From Caldifarciminota bacterium (GTDB taxonomy: Bacteria > Hydrothermota > Hydrothermia > WGAB01), in assembly GCA_015490555.1 (NCBI GenBank), contig WFXO01000001.1, positions 1-42,835 of the forward strand: a DNA stretch of 42,835 nt, in the 5' to 3' direction. The notes beneath the pieces are model-generated. The model saw only the letters and a program-made list of their open reading frames with translations, was not told where the DNA came from and ran no database searches. The position numbers were made by a program, and so were the translations under genes. Of the stretch, positions 15,901-22,403 are shown in pieces (position 1 is the stretch's first letter; each line of letters opens with the position of its first letter).

Positions 15901-17762
15901 TTCCCAACAAAGAAACTTTCTCCTTCCGCAGGAAATCGTCCCCAATTGGGTGGATGTGAGCGGTCTTGATAAGTGATGTAATACCAAACCGTGTCATACC
16001 TGAGAGGAATCTCCGGGATCAAACCCTGTAAGAGTCTGTACTCATATTGGGAAGGCTGTTCGTCCCCGGAGGGAGGGATAGGGGACCGTTGGGCAATGCC
16101 CCAAGCGATGAGAGGAATAGAATCCCACGCCGTATCGCCCGTCATTTTAAAAAAGAACCATCCTGAATCCGCAACTCCAGAAAAAGGATCCTGGAGCGTT
16201 ACGTCGATGGTTATATTCGAAGAACCCGGAATACATGGTTGTTGCCATAGGGAATATTCTCCCCACACCGCCCCGCTGACCCACTCCGGCGGTGAAAAGT
16301 CCACTCCGAGCATGTGGGAGACCAAACGGCTGTGTCCCAAGGTATCCATCGCTCGAATGGTCAGGGTGTGGGAACCCTCCGGAGGAAGCCATGAGAGTTG
16401 AAGGGTATAAAACGTGTCTGAAATTGTCGCTAAAAGGGTGGAATCAAAGAAAACCTGGTAGAAAAGGGGGCCCCAGAGTGCCTCACTCCTATGCCATTGG
16501 ATCGGGATCGTTTGCCCCTCCTCGAATTGATACCAAGAACTATCCGGAGGAACCACAAGGTCAAACGAATCCAGGGGAAACTTGAACACCACTAAGGAAA
16601 AGAATTGTCCATTGAGTGTGGAAGAAAAAGCAATGTCTCCATTGGGAAGAACCACAAGATCGGAAACTACATCGTCATAATAATTATAATCAAACATCGA
16701 TGCCTGAGTATCAACAAACATCCACTGGAAAGTCCCACCGTCATCCAAAAGGGCGATAAGTGGGTCTTCATTCCATCCATATATTTCTCCGTGGTAGAGT
16801 CGTGTGTAGCCACCGGCGATGAGGAGGCCGTTCCATAGACGCTGAACTCCAACACCATGGGTTGGATGTCCATAGTACTGGGTGGTTCGCCACCAGAGCG
16901 TATCTCCCATGGAATCTGTCCGAAACAGGAGAAAGGCGTAATTTCCGTCTCCGTTCCAAGTGCCTGCGAAAATTCCTCCTCCATCGGGCATCAACAGACC
17001 ATTTTCCACCCATCCCCCAGGATACGTTCGTTTCCATAAAGGGTTCCCCAGTGAATCCGTTTTTAGGAGGAAAGCCAAACTTTCAGAAGTGGTTGGATCT
17101 ATTGCAAGGCCGGTCAAAAGATATCCGCCATTGGAGAAGCGATCCACATCTTTCACATACAAATTCAATGACGAATCTGGGATGAGATGGATCCAAGCGG
17201 TGTCCCCGGTTGCGGTGAGTTTGGCAAGAAAAACCCCTGAAGATATGCCATCGAAATCTCCCGCAACGACCGTTCCACCATTGGGAAGAGGGATGATCGA
17301 TCGCCCATAGGACGCGACGCCATATCCGAAATCGTAGGTACGTTCAAACAGAAACCCTCCCGTTGAAGTTAGCGCGTACACAAGCAGATTCAAGCCATTA
17401 TTAGTGTGGTGGACGCCCGTCGCAACCAAGTCACCATTGACGGTAATGCATCCATCGTAGAGTGCATACAGCAGTCCCTGCAGGTCGTTCGAGTGAAACA
17501 TCTGAAGGATGTCTCCAGAGGGTGTTACGCGGACCCATGCGGGTCCACGTTCAGGGAGGCGACCTGGGTCGTCGAATTCGAAAAGAATGGTTCCAAATAG
17601 CACGAGGTTTCCGTCTGGAGTCACGGCGATGGCAGCGACGGTGTCGAATTCTACTGCATCTGATGACGGATACATTGGGTAATATGCATACACAGACAAC
17701 TCGGGAGGTGAATCCAGGGGATACCCCAATAGCATTGGGATCAGCACACTCCATATAGCCAT
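12948..17762 (-). CDS. Giant secreted modular protein with T9SS sorting domain
   Basis: About 1604 residues. The ATG at 17762 has AGAGGAGG before it and opens a standard signal peptide (MAIWSVLIPMLLG); the ORF-track start 13 codons upstream is less likely. Residues to about 420 form a repeat-type propeller (GNLVLFGTILFEF, NGGYLLTGLAIDPTT, FLLKTDSLGNPLWKRTYPGG). Then Ig/FN3-like modules recur in pairs: one type reads FSLLSPxDSVxLGTSxxxxxW ... SxGxHxWYVxAxD, the other TxFxGPFxIxxxVxDxxSxVDSVxLYYRxxxxxxWxxVPM ... GxIPExxxxxxxRYY. The C-terminus VSLKVYDVLGRCVGTLL ... ARGVYFYHLES is a Por-system type A sorting domain. Three of the modules carry long extra insertions in the same loop. It is probably a surface or released protein; ligand unknown. 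Confidence 0.82.
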   Translation of the reverse strand: MAIWSVLIPMLLGYPLDSPPELSVYAYYPMYPSSDAVEFDTVAAIAVTPDGNLVLFGTILFEFDDPGRLPERGPAWVRVTPSGDILQMFHSNDLQGLLYALYDGCITVNGDLVATGVHHTNNGLNLLVYALTSTGGFLFERTYDFGYGVASYGRSIIPLPNGGTVVAGDFDGISSGVFLAKLTATGDTAWIHLIPDSSLNLYVKDVDRFSNGGYLLTGLAIDPTTSESLAFLLKTDSLGNPLWKRTYPGGWVENGLLMPDGGGIFAGTWNGDGNYAFLLFRTDSMGDTLWWRTTQYYGHPTHGVGVQRLWNGLLIAGGYTRLYHGEIYGWNEDPLIALLDDGGTFQWMFVDTQASMFDYNYYDDVVSDLVVLPNGDIAFSSTLNGQFFSLVVFKFPLDSFDLVVPPDSSWYQFEEGQTIPIQWHRSEALWGPLFYQVFFDSTLLATISDTFYTLQLSWLPPEGSHTLTIRAMDTLGHSRLVSHMLGVDFSPPEWVSGAVWGEYSLWQQPCIPGSSNITIDVTLQDPFSGVADSGWFFFKMTGDTAWDSIPLIAWGIAQRSPIPPSGDEQPSQYEYRLLQGLIPEIPLRYDTVWYYITYQDRSHPPNWGRFPAEGESFFVGNAVLNGFDLLSPVDSVALGTSVPTFTWHVPETPHFNGIISYRLILDGDLISVSQETTYTYALGDSLSEGFHWWYVRAWDGCTVTPGGWPFFTPSNTWGYFFVDLSPPVVETVSILPDTSFTGPFVIQTKIWDQYTPVDSVLLYYWLESQGNWNAVPMSQVSVLADTAWYAGTIPAVQEPWEEVRYYLWISDGAIPSNESVDPLNAPDSFYHFYGFAVDTTMDAFSLLAPTDSVILSASQIQLIWEASGGYFGVSQYEVYLDSIMVGQTTDTVWTLTDLSDGWHTWYVLAQDTMGYWRLSEQSGIFGVDTTAPQILWTQTWNSTTEQGPFQVLSFATDAFSGMGQMTLFYRRLEDSTWNSVPMMPLGTRAGVRKETLAKETVYRSLPSPWNSEESVKMLEPSSIRIGGFVGEIPEVSLNYDSVRYYVQASDQSWPPNSSVDPQGAPSESYLFLALVGLDSFSLLSPLDSTFLGPPTLSLLWEYPHTPGYAGTVLFWVFVDSQLVTVEYNDTSIVLPTDNFSEGWHIWWVEAEEEVLGVQTVSENQGFFGLDTSGPWIDSVTFLGDTVWSGPYDVDARVSDELSGVEAVELHYWLESTGEWYVVEMTPSGGRDGWYTGEIPAISHPWEEIRYFVVGFDQAEPHNETTYPPDGGYLSFHGFTVDTVMQPVMLLWPVDSVVVGTSDVGLEWQHSDGFFGVEGYRVYLDGELYGEVPDTFTVVMDLEEGWHIWQVVAYDSMGYQAISDPEVFGLDTTPPLLDSVTLWPDTTGTGPFEIQVWVWESLVPPDSVLLYYRRDEDMSWVSVPMAPLREHTHSKGKKTREEKEFKDSKVFRVLSSPFLRSFSGWYTGLIPETTIEPDTVRYYVRSWDAAIPPHVSSAPPGAPEQYYMFVAGIVGVQEREPMRHPPLLLKVSTLARRIITFEVRLARPAPVSLKVYDVLGRCVGTLLTGEKTQHQRVEWSPPARGVYFYHLESLNILKKGRIVVF
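13378..13482 (-). repeat. In-frame, highly charged insertion inside an Ig-like module
   Basis: Between the strands VPMAPL and GWYTGLIPE, which are nearly adjacent in sister modules, lies about 35 residues of quite different character (SKGKKTREEKEFKDSKVFRV). The DNA is rich in AAGAATTC/GAATCC-like words on the coding strand. Two other modules have long inserts at the same position (about 14688-14810 and 16030-16105). This looks like a short repeat element tolerated in frame, or a hypervariable loop. Confidence 0.4.
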
Positions 17763-17970
17763 GACAAACCTCCTCTGGGCTTGCCCATGCCCACGCTTCA
17801 AACAATCTCCATTACATCACAGAGAACATCACATAAGGGGCAAAAGGAGGGTCTTCAGAGATCGAAAGGTCTGGTCATGGGAGAGGCGCTGGGAGTTTTA
17901 TTGTCGATATCGAAGCCCGACATGATGCGATTCCTCTGTGATGTTAATGAACATTTTTTTAGATGTGGAA

Positions 17971-17999
17971 AATTTAGAGGATCAAATTGATCGTGTCAA
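17971..17999 (-). promoter_or_regulatory. Promoter for the giant secreted gene, in a 302-base gap
   Basis: On the minus strand: TTGACA (17999-17994), 17-base spacer, TAAATT (17976-17971), about 200 bases before the ATG at 17762. This is the only clear signal in the gap 17763-18064; the plus-strand ORF 17781-17990 there has no support. The long leader between promoter and gene shows no structure I could name. Confidence 0.5.
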
Positions 18000-18064
18000 G
18001 GAACCTTATGAAATTGAGGAAAACCCTCGTGTTCGGTTGTTTCCTATGATACTAACCCTTCTCC

Positions 18065-18547
18065 TTAAGAAATGAATGCCTTCAAAGTTTGGAGAACTTG
18101 CTCTGCGTGCCCCTGGGCCTTGACGTTGAACCAAATTTGGGCGATCCGGCCCTCGGGATCAATGAGATAGGTAGACCGGACGGTCCCGAAATACTCTCGT
18201 CCCCCTCGCTTTTTGAGTTGCCACACCCCATACGTCTCGAGGACCTTGTGCTCTGGATCGCTGAGCAGGGTGATTTGGAGCCCATGCTTCTCACAAAACT
18301 TCTTGTGACTGGAAACGGAATCTGCACTGACGCCAAACACCACTGCCCCGTTTTTCTCAAATTCCGCTTTCAGGGCTGTAAACTCGATGGCCTCTAACGT
18401 GCATCCCGGGGTGTTGTCTTTGGGGTAGAAATAGAGAACCACCCACTTCCCCCGGTAATCCTTCAAGCAGTGAACTTGTTCTTCTTGATCTGGCAAACAG
18501 AAATCCGGCGCAGGATCACCGATCTTGAGATGTGTAGAACTGTTCAT
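18065..18547 (-). CDS. bcp: Peroxiredoxin, Bcp/PrxQ type
   Basis: A 160-residue thioredoxin-dependent peroxiredoxin that reduces hydrogen peroxide and organic peroxides in the cytoplasm. The core is intact: PAPDFCLPDQ, LYFYPKDNTPGCTLEA with peroxidatic Cys49, VFGVSADSVSSHKKFCEKHG, STYLIDPEGRI. The resolving Cys found five residues after the peroxidatic one in E. coli Bcp is Ile here (TLEAIEF), so it is either a one-Cys enzyme or uses another Cys (Cys17, Cys27 or the one in KKFCEKHG). The start has AAGGAGG at good spacing. It follows the AhpC-type gene, separated from it by a strong terminator, so it probably receives only read-through or has its own signal. Confidence 0.93.
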   Translation of the reverse strand: MNSSTHLKIGDPAPDFCLPDQEEQVHCLKDYRGKWVVLYFYPKDNTPGCTLEAIEFTALKAEFEKNGAVVFGVSADSVSSHKKFCEKHGLQITLLSDPEHKVLETYGVWQLKKRGGREYFGTVRSTYLIDPEGRIAQIWFNVKAQGHAEQVLQTLKAFIS

Positions 18548-18560
18548 TTTGAACCTCCTT

Positions 18561-18593
18561 AAAAAGAAAGGGGCGGGCCGTACGGCCCGCCCC
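18561..18593 (-). terminator. Intrinsic terminator after ahpC-like gene
   Basis: A perfect 24-base GC palindrome, GGGGCGGGCCGT/ACGGCCCGCCCC (18570-18593), followed on the minus strand by TTTCTTTTT. It ends the peroxiredoxin transcript just before bcp. The core is nearly the same as that of the terminator at 22354. Confidence 0.85.
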
Positions 18594-18604
18594 GATACCT
18601 CCGT

Positions 18605-19168
18605 TTAGATTTTCCCGACCAGTTCCAGTCCGACCTTCAGGGTCTCTTTTCCAGGCTCCCACTCGGCCGGACAGACCTCACCTGGATGCTCCCGGACATA
18701 CTTGGAAGCCTGTAACTTCCGCAAGATCTCCTTTGCACTGCGCCCGATGCTGTTATCGTGAATATCCATGGCTTTGAGAACACCGTCCGGGTCAATGATA
18801 AAAGTCGCCCGCAACGACACACCTTCATTTTCCAGGTAGGTCCCAAACATCCGGCAAATCTTTCCGGCCGGATCTGCTATCATGGGATACTGGACTTTCG
18901 CGATTGCGGGTGAGGTGTCGTGCCAGGCCTTATGCACATACGCGGTATCCGTACTCACGCTCAGAATCTCTGCCCCTAAGGCCTTGAACTCGTCGTAGTA
19001 CTCGGCCAGTTCCTCCAGTTCCGTCGGGCAAACGAACGTGAAATCGGCCGGATAGAAGGCCAGAATCACCCACTTCCCACGGTAGTCCGAGAGACGGATC
19101 TTTTTAATCTCATCCTCATGATAGGCATCTGCTTCAAAGTCCGGTACCACTGCGCCAATCTTCACCAT
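18605..19168 (-). CDS. ahpC: AhpC-type 2-Cys peroxiredoxin
   Basis: A 187-residue typical 2-Cys peroxiredoxin. The peroxidatic Cys47 is in FYPADFTFVCPTELEEL and the resolving Cys in the C-terminal GEVCPAEWEPG; ILSVSTDTAYVHKAWHDTSP and TFIIDPDGVL are standard AhpC signatures. It removes peroxides using thioredoxin-like or AhpF donors (no ahpF is next to it). AAAGGAGG precedes the ATG. It has its own excellent promoter (TTGACG-17-TATAAT) and terminator, so it is a single-gene transcript, downstream of a Fur/PerR-family gene in the same direction. Control by that regulator is likely from the arrangement and from the AT-rich sequence around the -10. Confidence 0.95.
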   Translation of the reverse strand: MVKIGAVVPDFEADAYHEDEIKKIRLSDYRGKWVILAFYPADFTFVCPTELEELAEYYDEFKALGAEILSVSTDTAYVHKAWHDTSPAIAKVQYPMIADPAGKICRMFGTYLENEGVSLRATFIIDPDGVLKAMDIHDNSIGRSAKEILRKLQASKYVREHPGEVCPAEWEPGKETLKVGLELVGKI

Positions 19169-19206
19169 GGTTTTTTCCTCCTTTTATTAAAATTGTTTTC
19201 GTTTTG

Positions 19207-19246
19207 GAATTATTTCAATTATACAACCTGGACTGCCTTACGTCAA
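19207..19246 (-). promoter_or_regulatory. ahpC promoter with possible PerR/Fur site
   Basis: Minus strand: TTGACG (19246-19241), 17-base spacer, TATAAT (19223-19218). The -10 is embedded in TATAATTGAAATAATTC, which partly resembles the PerR box TTATAATNATTATAA and contains AATT-n5-AATT. Promoter confident; operator tentative. Confidence 0.65.
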
Positions 19247-19267
19247 CTTCGTCACTGAAGGGAAAGA

Positions 19268-19702
19268 TTAAGCGGGGTGCTGTTTTGAACGACACTCCCG
19301 GCAAATTCCACGGAAGTAGATGTGGTATTCCAAAATCTGATGTCCCTCCAGCTCAGAACGCTGTGCTGGAGACAACGGAAACGGCAGATCGTAAACTTTT
19401 CCACATTCCAAACACTTAAAATGCCCGTGAGGGGATACATCGATATCATATCGAATCTCCAGGTCTTCAATGGTCAACGCCAGGACCAACCCTTTCTGGT
19501 AAAACAATTTGAGGGTGTTGTACACCGTGGTTCTCGAAAGGGTCGGGATTTCTGAGGAAAGTGCCTGATAAACCTCTTCCGCTGTGGGATGGGTCCGATG
19601 TCCAATCAAGTATTCCAGGATCTTGAGCCGATGAAAAGAAGGTTGGATCCCCTTCTCGATCAGCATCCCCTTCAATTCCTCTAAAGTCATGGATGTTTGC
19701 AT
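19268..19702 (-). CDS. Fur-family regulator, probably PerR-like
   Basis: A 144-residue Fur-family protein: winged helix (IQPSFHRLKILEYLIGHRTHPTAEEVYQAL, TLSRTTVYNTLKLFYQKGLV) and a metal-binding dimer domain with HGHFKCLECGK and a C-terminal CREC. The two CxxC pairs (C97/C100 and C134/C137) form the structural zinc site. Residues around IRYDIDVSPHGHF fit the regulatory metal site; an Asp-containing site is typical of PerR, but Fur, PerR and Zur cannot be separated by eye. Its position just upstream of a peroxiredoxin gene argues for peroxide sensing by metal-catalysed oxidation. GGAGGATAGGAACC before ATG19702 supports the start; the internal ATG at 19690 is less favoured. Confidence 0.9.
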   Translation of the reverse strand: MQTSMTLEELKGMLIEKGIQPSFHRLKILEYLIGHRTHPTAEEVYQALSSEIPTLSRTTVYNTLKLFYQKGLVLALTIEDLEIRYDIDVSPHGHFKCLECGKVYDLPFPLSPAQRSELEGHQILEYHIYFRGICRECRSKQHPA

Positions 19703-19950
19703 GGTTCCTATCCTCCGTACTGTCCTTTGTGCACAGGACTGTTTTGGCTCTTGTGGACCTCTGGGTCCTCCTCCGGCTCGAAGGGGATCCCTCCCACTTT
19801 GGCTCCCCGAGCCCGAGTGCTTTTAATTATGTGCGAAAAAGGTAAAAAATTCAAGTCTGAAACGAATTCACTGTGCAATCATTCCAAAATCAAGAAAGTT
19901 TCCCTGAAATTTCTGGCAATCCGGTTTTGGTGGGGTTTCCATCTGCCCCT

Positions 19951-19956
19951 TATAAT
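19951..19956 (+). promoter_or_regulatory. Candidate -10 element for the thiolase-like pair
   Basis: TATAAT lies 26 bases before the first gene of the pair, followed by AAAAGGAGG. No convincing -35 is visible at 16-18 bases; TTGGTG at 18 bases is weak. The preceding 19703-19950 holds no gene I can support. Confidence 0.35.
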
Positions 19957-19982
19957 TTGGCCATCAAAAGGAGGCGTCGTCT

Positions 19983-21134
19983 ATGCATCATCGAGTGGCG
20001 ATCGTCGGTGTGGGCTATACCCCACTCCATTCTGTATCTCCTGATCTCTCTTTCCGTGAGATGATCTTTGAGGCCGCCGTCCAGGCCTATGAAGACGCCG
20101 GGATCCATCCCAAGGACGTGGACACCTTTGTGTCCATCGCAGAAGACTACCTGGAAGGAACGGCCATTTTTGACGAGTACGTCCCAGATCAGTTAGGTGC
20201 GGTCTTGAAGCCCGTGCATACCATTACGGCCGACGGCATCACCGGTCTCGCGGCTGCGTATCTTCAACTCCAAACCGGACACTTCAAAATTGCTGTGATT
20301 GAAGGCCACTCCAAGGCCAGCAATCTCCTCCACCCTTCCCACATCGAAGCCCTGGCATTAGACCCGATCTTCGTGCGTCCTCTGGGGTTCAACCCGAAAT
20401 TCATTGCCGGCCTGGACATGCATGCCTATCTCAGCGACAACGATCTCGACGAAGCCCAGGTCGCCATGGTCGTAGAAAAGAACCGAAACAATGCCATCCG
20501 GAACCCCCGCGCAGCGTACCCCTCCACCTTAGATTTCTCAGAAGTCCTGGAATCCCCTTATCTTGCGGAACCCTTGAAGGAACTCGAAGTCGCCCAAACG
20601 GCGGACGGTGCCATCGTGCTGGTCCTGGCCACCGAAGACGTCGCGCGAACCCTGCGAGACGACCCGGTGTTCATCCAGGGCATCGGCTGGATTGAAGACA
20701 CCCCGAACCTCGACCGCTGGCCCTGGGGCCAGGCCCACTATGCAGAAATCGCCGCCCTGATGGCTTACGACATGGCCGGCATCAAGTCACCTCTGGATGA
20801 AATCGACGTCGCAGAAGTTGACGATACCTTCGCATACAAAGAACTTCAGCATCTGGAAGCCCTCCGGTTTGCAGAGCCCGGAGAGGCAGCCCGGCTCCTG
20901 GAAGAAGGCTTCTTTGATCTGGACGGCATTTTGCCCGTGAACCCTTCCGGTGGCAACCTGGGGTGCGGCTACACCTATGATATGTCCGGCTTGCGTGCGG
21001 TTGCAGAAATTGTGCTCCAACTCCGTGGCGAAGCAGGCGAACATCAGGTTCCGAATGCAGAAGTCGGCTTGGCACAGTCCTGGCGCGGGATCCCTACTGC
21101 CATGGGGGGCGTGGTGATTCTCTCGAACGCATAG
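19983..21134 (+). CDS. Thiolase-fold protein lacking catalytic residues (first of pair)
   Basis: A 383-residue protein of the SCP2/archaeal-type thiolase superfamily: VAIVGVGYTPL start, EAAVQAYEDAGIHPKDVD, NNAIRNPRAAYP, NPSGGNLG ... GLRAVAEIVLQLRGEAG end. By hand alignment the nucleophilic Cys of the CASG motif is Thr/Ala (ITADGITG), the His of the HDAF motif is Asp (VAEVDDTFAYKEL), and the GHP His is Tyr (GCGYTYD). So Claisen condensation by the usual mechanism is not possible. Thiolase-fold enzymes without the Cys are known as steroid side-chain aldolases (Ltp2 type) working with DUF35 partners, but no DUF35 gene is adjacent. The start has AAAAGGAGG. It is ten bases from the second member, so a heteromeric complex is plausible. 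Confidence 0.85.
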   Translation: MHHRVAIVGVGYTPLHSVSPDLSFREMIFEAAVQAYEDAGIHPKDVDTFVSIAEDYLEGTAIFDEYVPDQLGAVLKPVHTITADGITGLAAAYLQLQTGHFKIAVIEGHSKASNLLHPSHIEALALDPIFVRPLGFNPKFIAGLDMHAYLSDNDLDEAQVAMVVEKNRNNAIRNPRAAYPSTLDFSEVLESPYLAEPLKELEVAQTADGAIVLVLATEDVARTLRDDPVFIQGIGWIEDTPNLDRWPWGQAHYAEIAALMAYDMAGIKSPLDEIDVAEVDDTFAYKELQHLEALRFAEPGEAARLLEEGFFDLDGILPVNPSGGNLGCGYTYDMSGLRAVAEIVLQLRGEAGEHQVPNAEVGLAQSWRGIPTAMGGVVILSNA

Positions 21135-21144
21135 GAGGTCCATT

Positions 21145-22323
21145 ATGGGATTTCAACAAAAGGTCGCGGTCTTAGGCGCGGGCATTACGAAATTCATGCG
21201 GAGGGCCAAAGAAACCTCCAAAGAACTGGCTTTTGAAGCGGTGAAGATGGCCCTCGAAGATGCCCAGATGACCATTGACGAGATCGACTGCGTGGTCTTG
21301 GTGACCGCCCCGGACGCCTTCGATGGGGTCCATATGAACGGGGAATACCTGGCCGAAGCGGCAGGGGCCCGGCGAAAACCCTATATGCGGTCCTATGTGG
21401 GAGGTGGATCCGGAGTCTTCGGGATCATTCACGGCTGGTATCACGTCGCTTCCGGCCACTTCAATACCTGTCTGGTGGTGGCTGAAGAAAAGATGTCTGC
21501 CGCCCAGCCCCATCCCCAGGGCGTCTTCAATGCGATCTACGACCAGTTCCTGGAGCGGCCCTTAGGGGTCAACCTCCTCTGGATCTTTTCCCTTGAGATG
21601 AACCGGTACATGCAAGTCCACAAGGTCCCGTTAGAGACCATCGCCAAGGTCTCCATCAAGAACAAGCGGAATGCGTTGGACAACCCTGTGGCCCAGGATG
21701 GTATTCCCGGGGAGTATACCGTCGAAGAGATCCTCTCCTCGGAAGTGATGGTGTGGCCGGTGCACCGGCTGATGGTCTCACCGGTGACCGATGGGGCGGC
21801 TGCGCTGGTCCTGGCATCAGAACGGGAGGCAAAGCGACGGACGGATCGGCCCGTCTGGATCGAAGGGGTCGGCTGGTGCCTGGATACGTCCTATTGGACG
21901 AACCGAGATCTCTACTACCCGAAATACGTCGAATACGCTGCCCGGATGGCCTATGAGATGGCGGGCATTAAAGACCCGCGACGGGAAATCCACGTAGTCG
22001 AGCCTTATGACCCCTTTGCGTACAAAGAACTCCACCACCTCGAAGGGTTGCAACTGGCCGAGCCCGGGGAGGCCCCGAAACTGCTGGAACAGGGGTTCTG
22101 GGATCGGGATACGGAGACAGGGATTCCTGCCAGCCCTTCTGGCGGGCTCTTAGGGGTGGGGAATCCCATCGCAGCGGCGGGCCTGATGAAGGTCATCGAG
22201 ATCTACCTTCAGGTCAAGGGAGAAGCCGGACCCCGTCAAGTCAAACGCGAGGTGCGGCGAGGGGTCGCCCAGGCCTGGGGCGATTTGATGCAGGTGGGCA
22301 CCGTCGTGGTCTTGGGTCGGTAA
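21145..22323 (+). CDS. Thiolase-fold protein lacking catalytic residues (second of pair)
   Basis: A 392-residue paralogue of the gene before it: VAVLGAGITKFMRR, EAVKMALEDAQMTIDEID, NKRNALDNPVAQ, SPSGGLLGVGNPIAAAGLMKVIEIYLQVKGEAG. The Cys position is Gly (YVGGGSGVFGI), the HDAF His is Tyr (EPYDPFAYKELHHLEGL), and GHP is GNP. FAYKELxHLEGLxxAEPGEA is shared with the first protein and seems a signature of the pair. Some residues near the Cys position differ in the two, so they are not simple duplicates. It ends at a strong bidirectional terminator, so these two genes form a complete operon. The substrate is unknown; acyl-CoA or lipid chemistry is a guess from the fold. Confidence 0.85.
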   Translation: MGFQQKVAVLGAGITKFMRRAKETSKELAFEAVKMALEDAQMTIDEIDCVVLVTAPDAFDGVHMNGEYLAEAAGARRKPYMRSYVGGGSGVFGIIHGWYHVASGHFNTCLVVAEEKMSAAQPHPQGVFNAIYDQFLERPLGVNLLWIFSLEMNRYMQVHKVPLETIAKVSIKNKRNALDNPVAQDGIPGEYTVEEILSSEVMVWPVHRLMVSPVTDGAAALVLASEREAKRRTDRPVWIEGVGWCLDTSYWTNRDLYYPKYVEYAARMAYEMAGIKDPRREIHVVEPYDPFAYKELHHLEGLQLAEPGEAPKLLEQGFWDRDTETGIPASPSGGLLGVGNPIAAAGLMKVIEIYLQVKGEAGPRQVKREVRRGVAQAWGDLMQVGTVVVLGR

Positions 22324-22344
22324 CCCCCAGAATCTGAAAATCCT

Positions 22345-22379
22345 GAAAAACAGCGGCGGGCCGGTCTCCCGGCCCGCCG
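22345..22379. terminator. Bidirectional terminator between thiolase pair and citrate synthase
   Basis: CGGCGGGCCGG-tctc-CCGGCCCGCCG, an 11-bp perfect stem (22354-22379), lies between convergent genes. The minus strand has CTGTTTTTCAG after the stem; the plus side has only TTCCATTTCC, so it should work best for the citrate synthase transcript. Confidence 0.8.
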
Positions 22380-22403
22380 TTCCATTTCCTCATCCAACCG
22401 GGG

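Noticed and set aside
17781-17990. Plus-strand 69-codon ORF between the giant gene and bcp
   Set aside because: No ribosome site or pattern; it covers the promoter region of the minus-strand gene.
19723-19745. GTCCTttGTGCACAGGAC hairpin upstream of the Fur-like gene
   Set aside because: Short stem and no T-run on either strand; not enough for a terminator or operator call.
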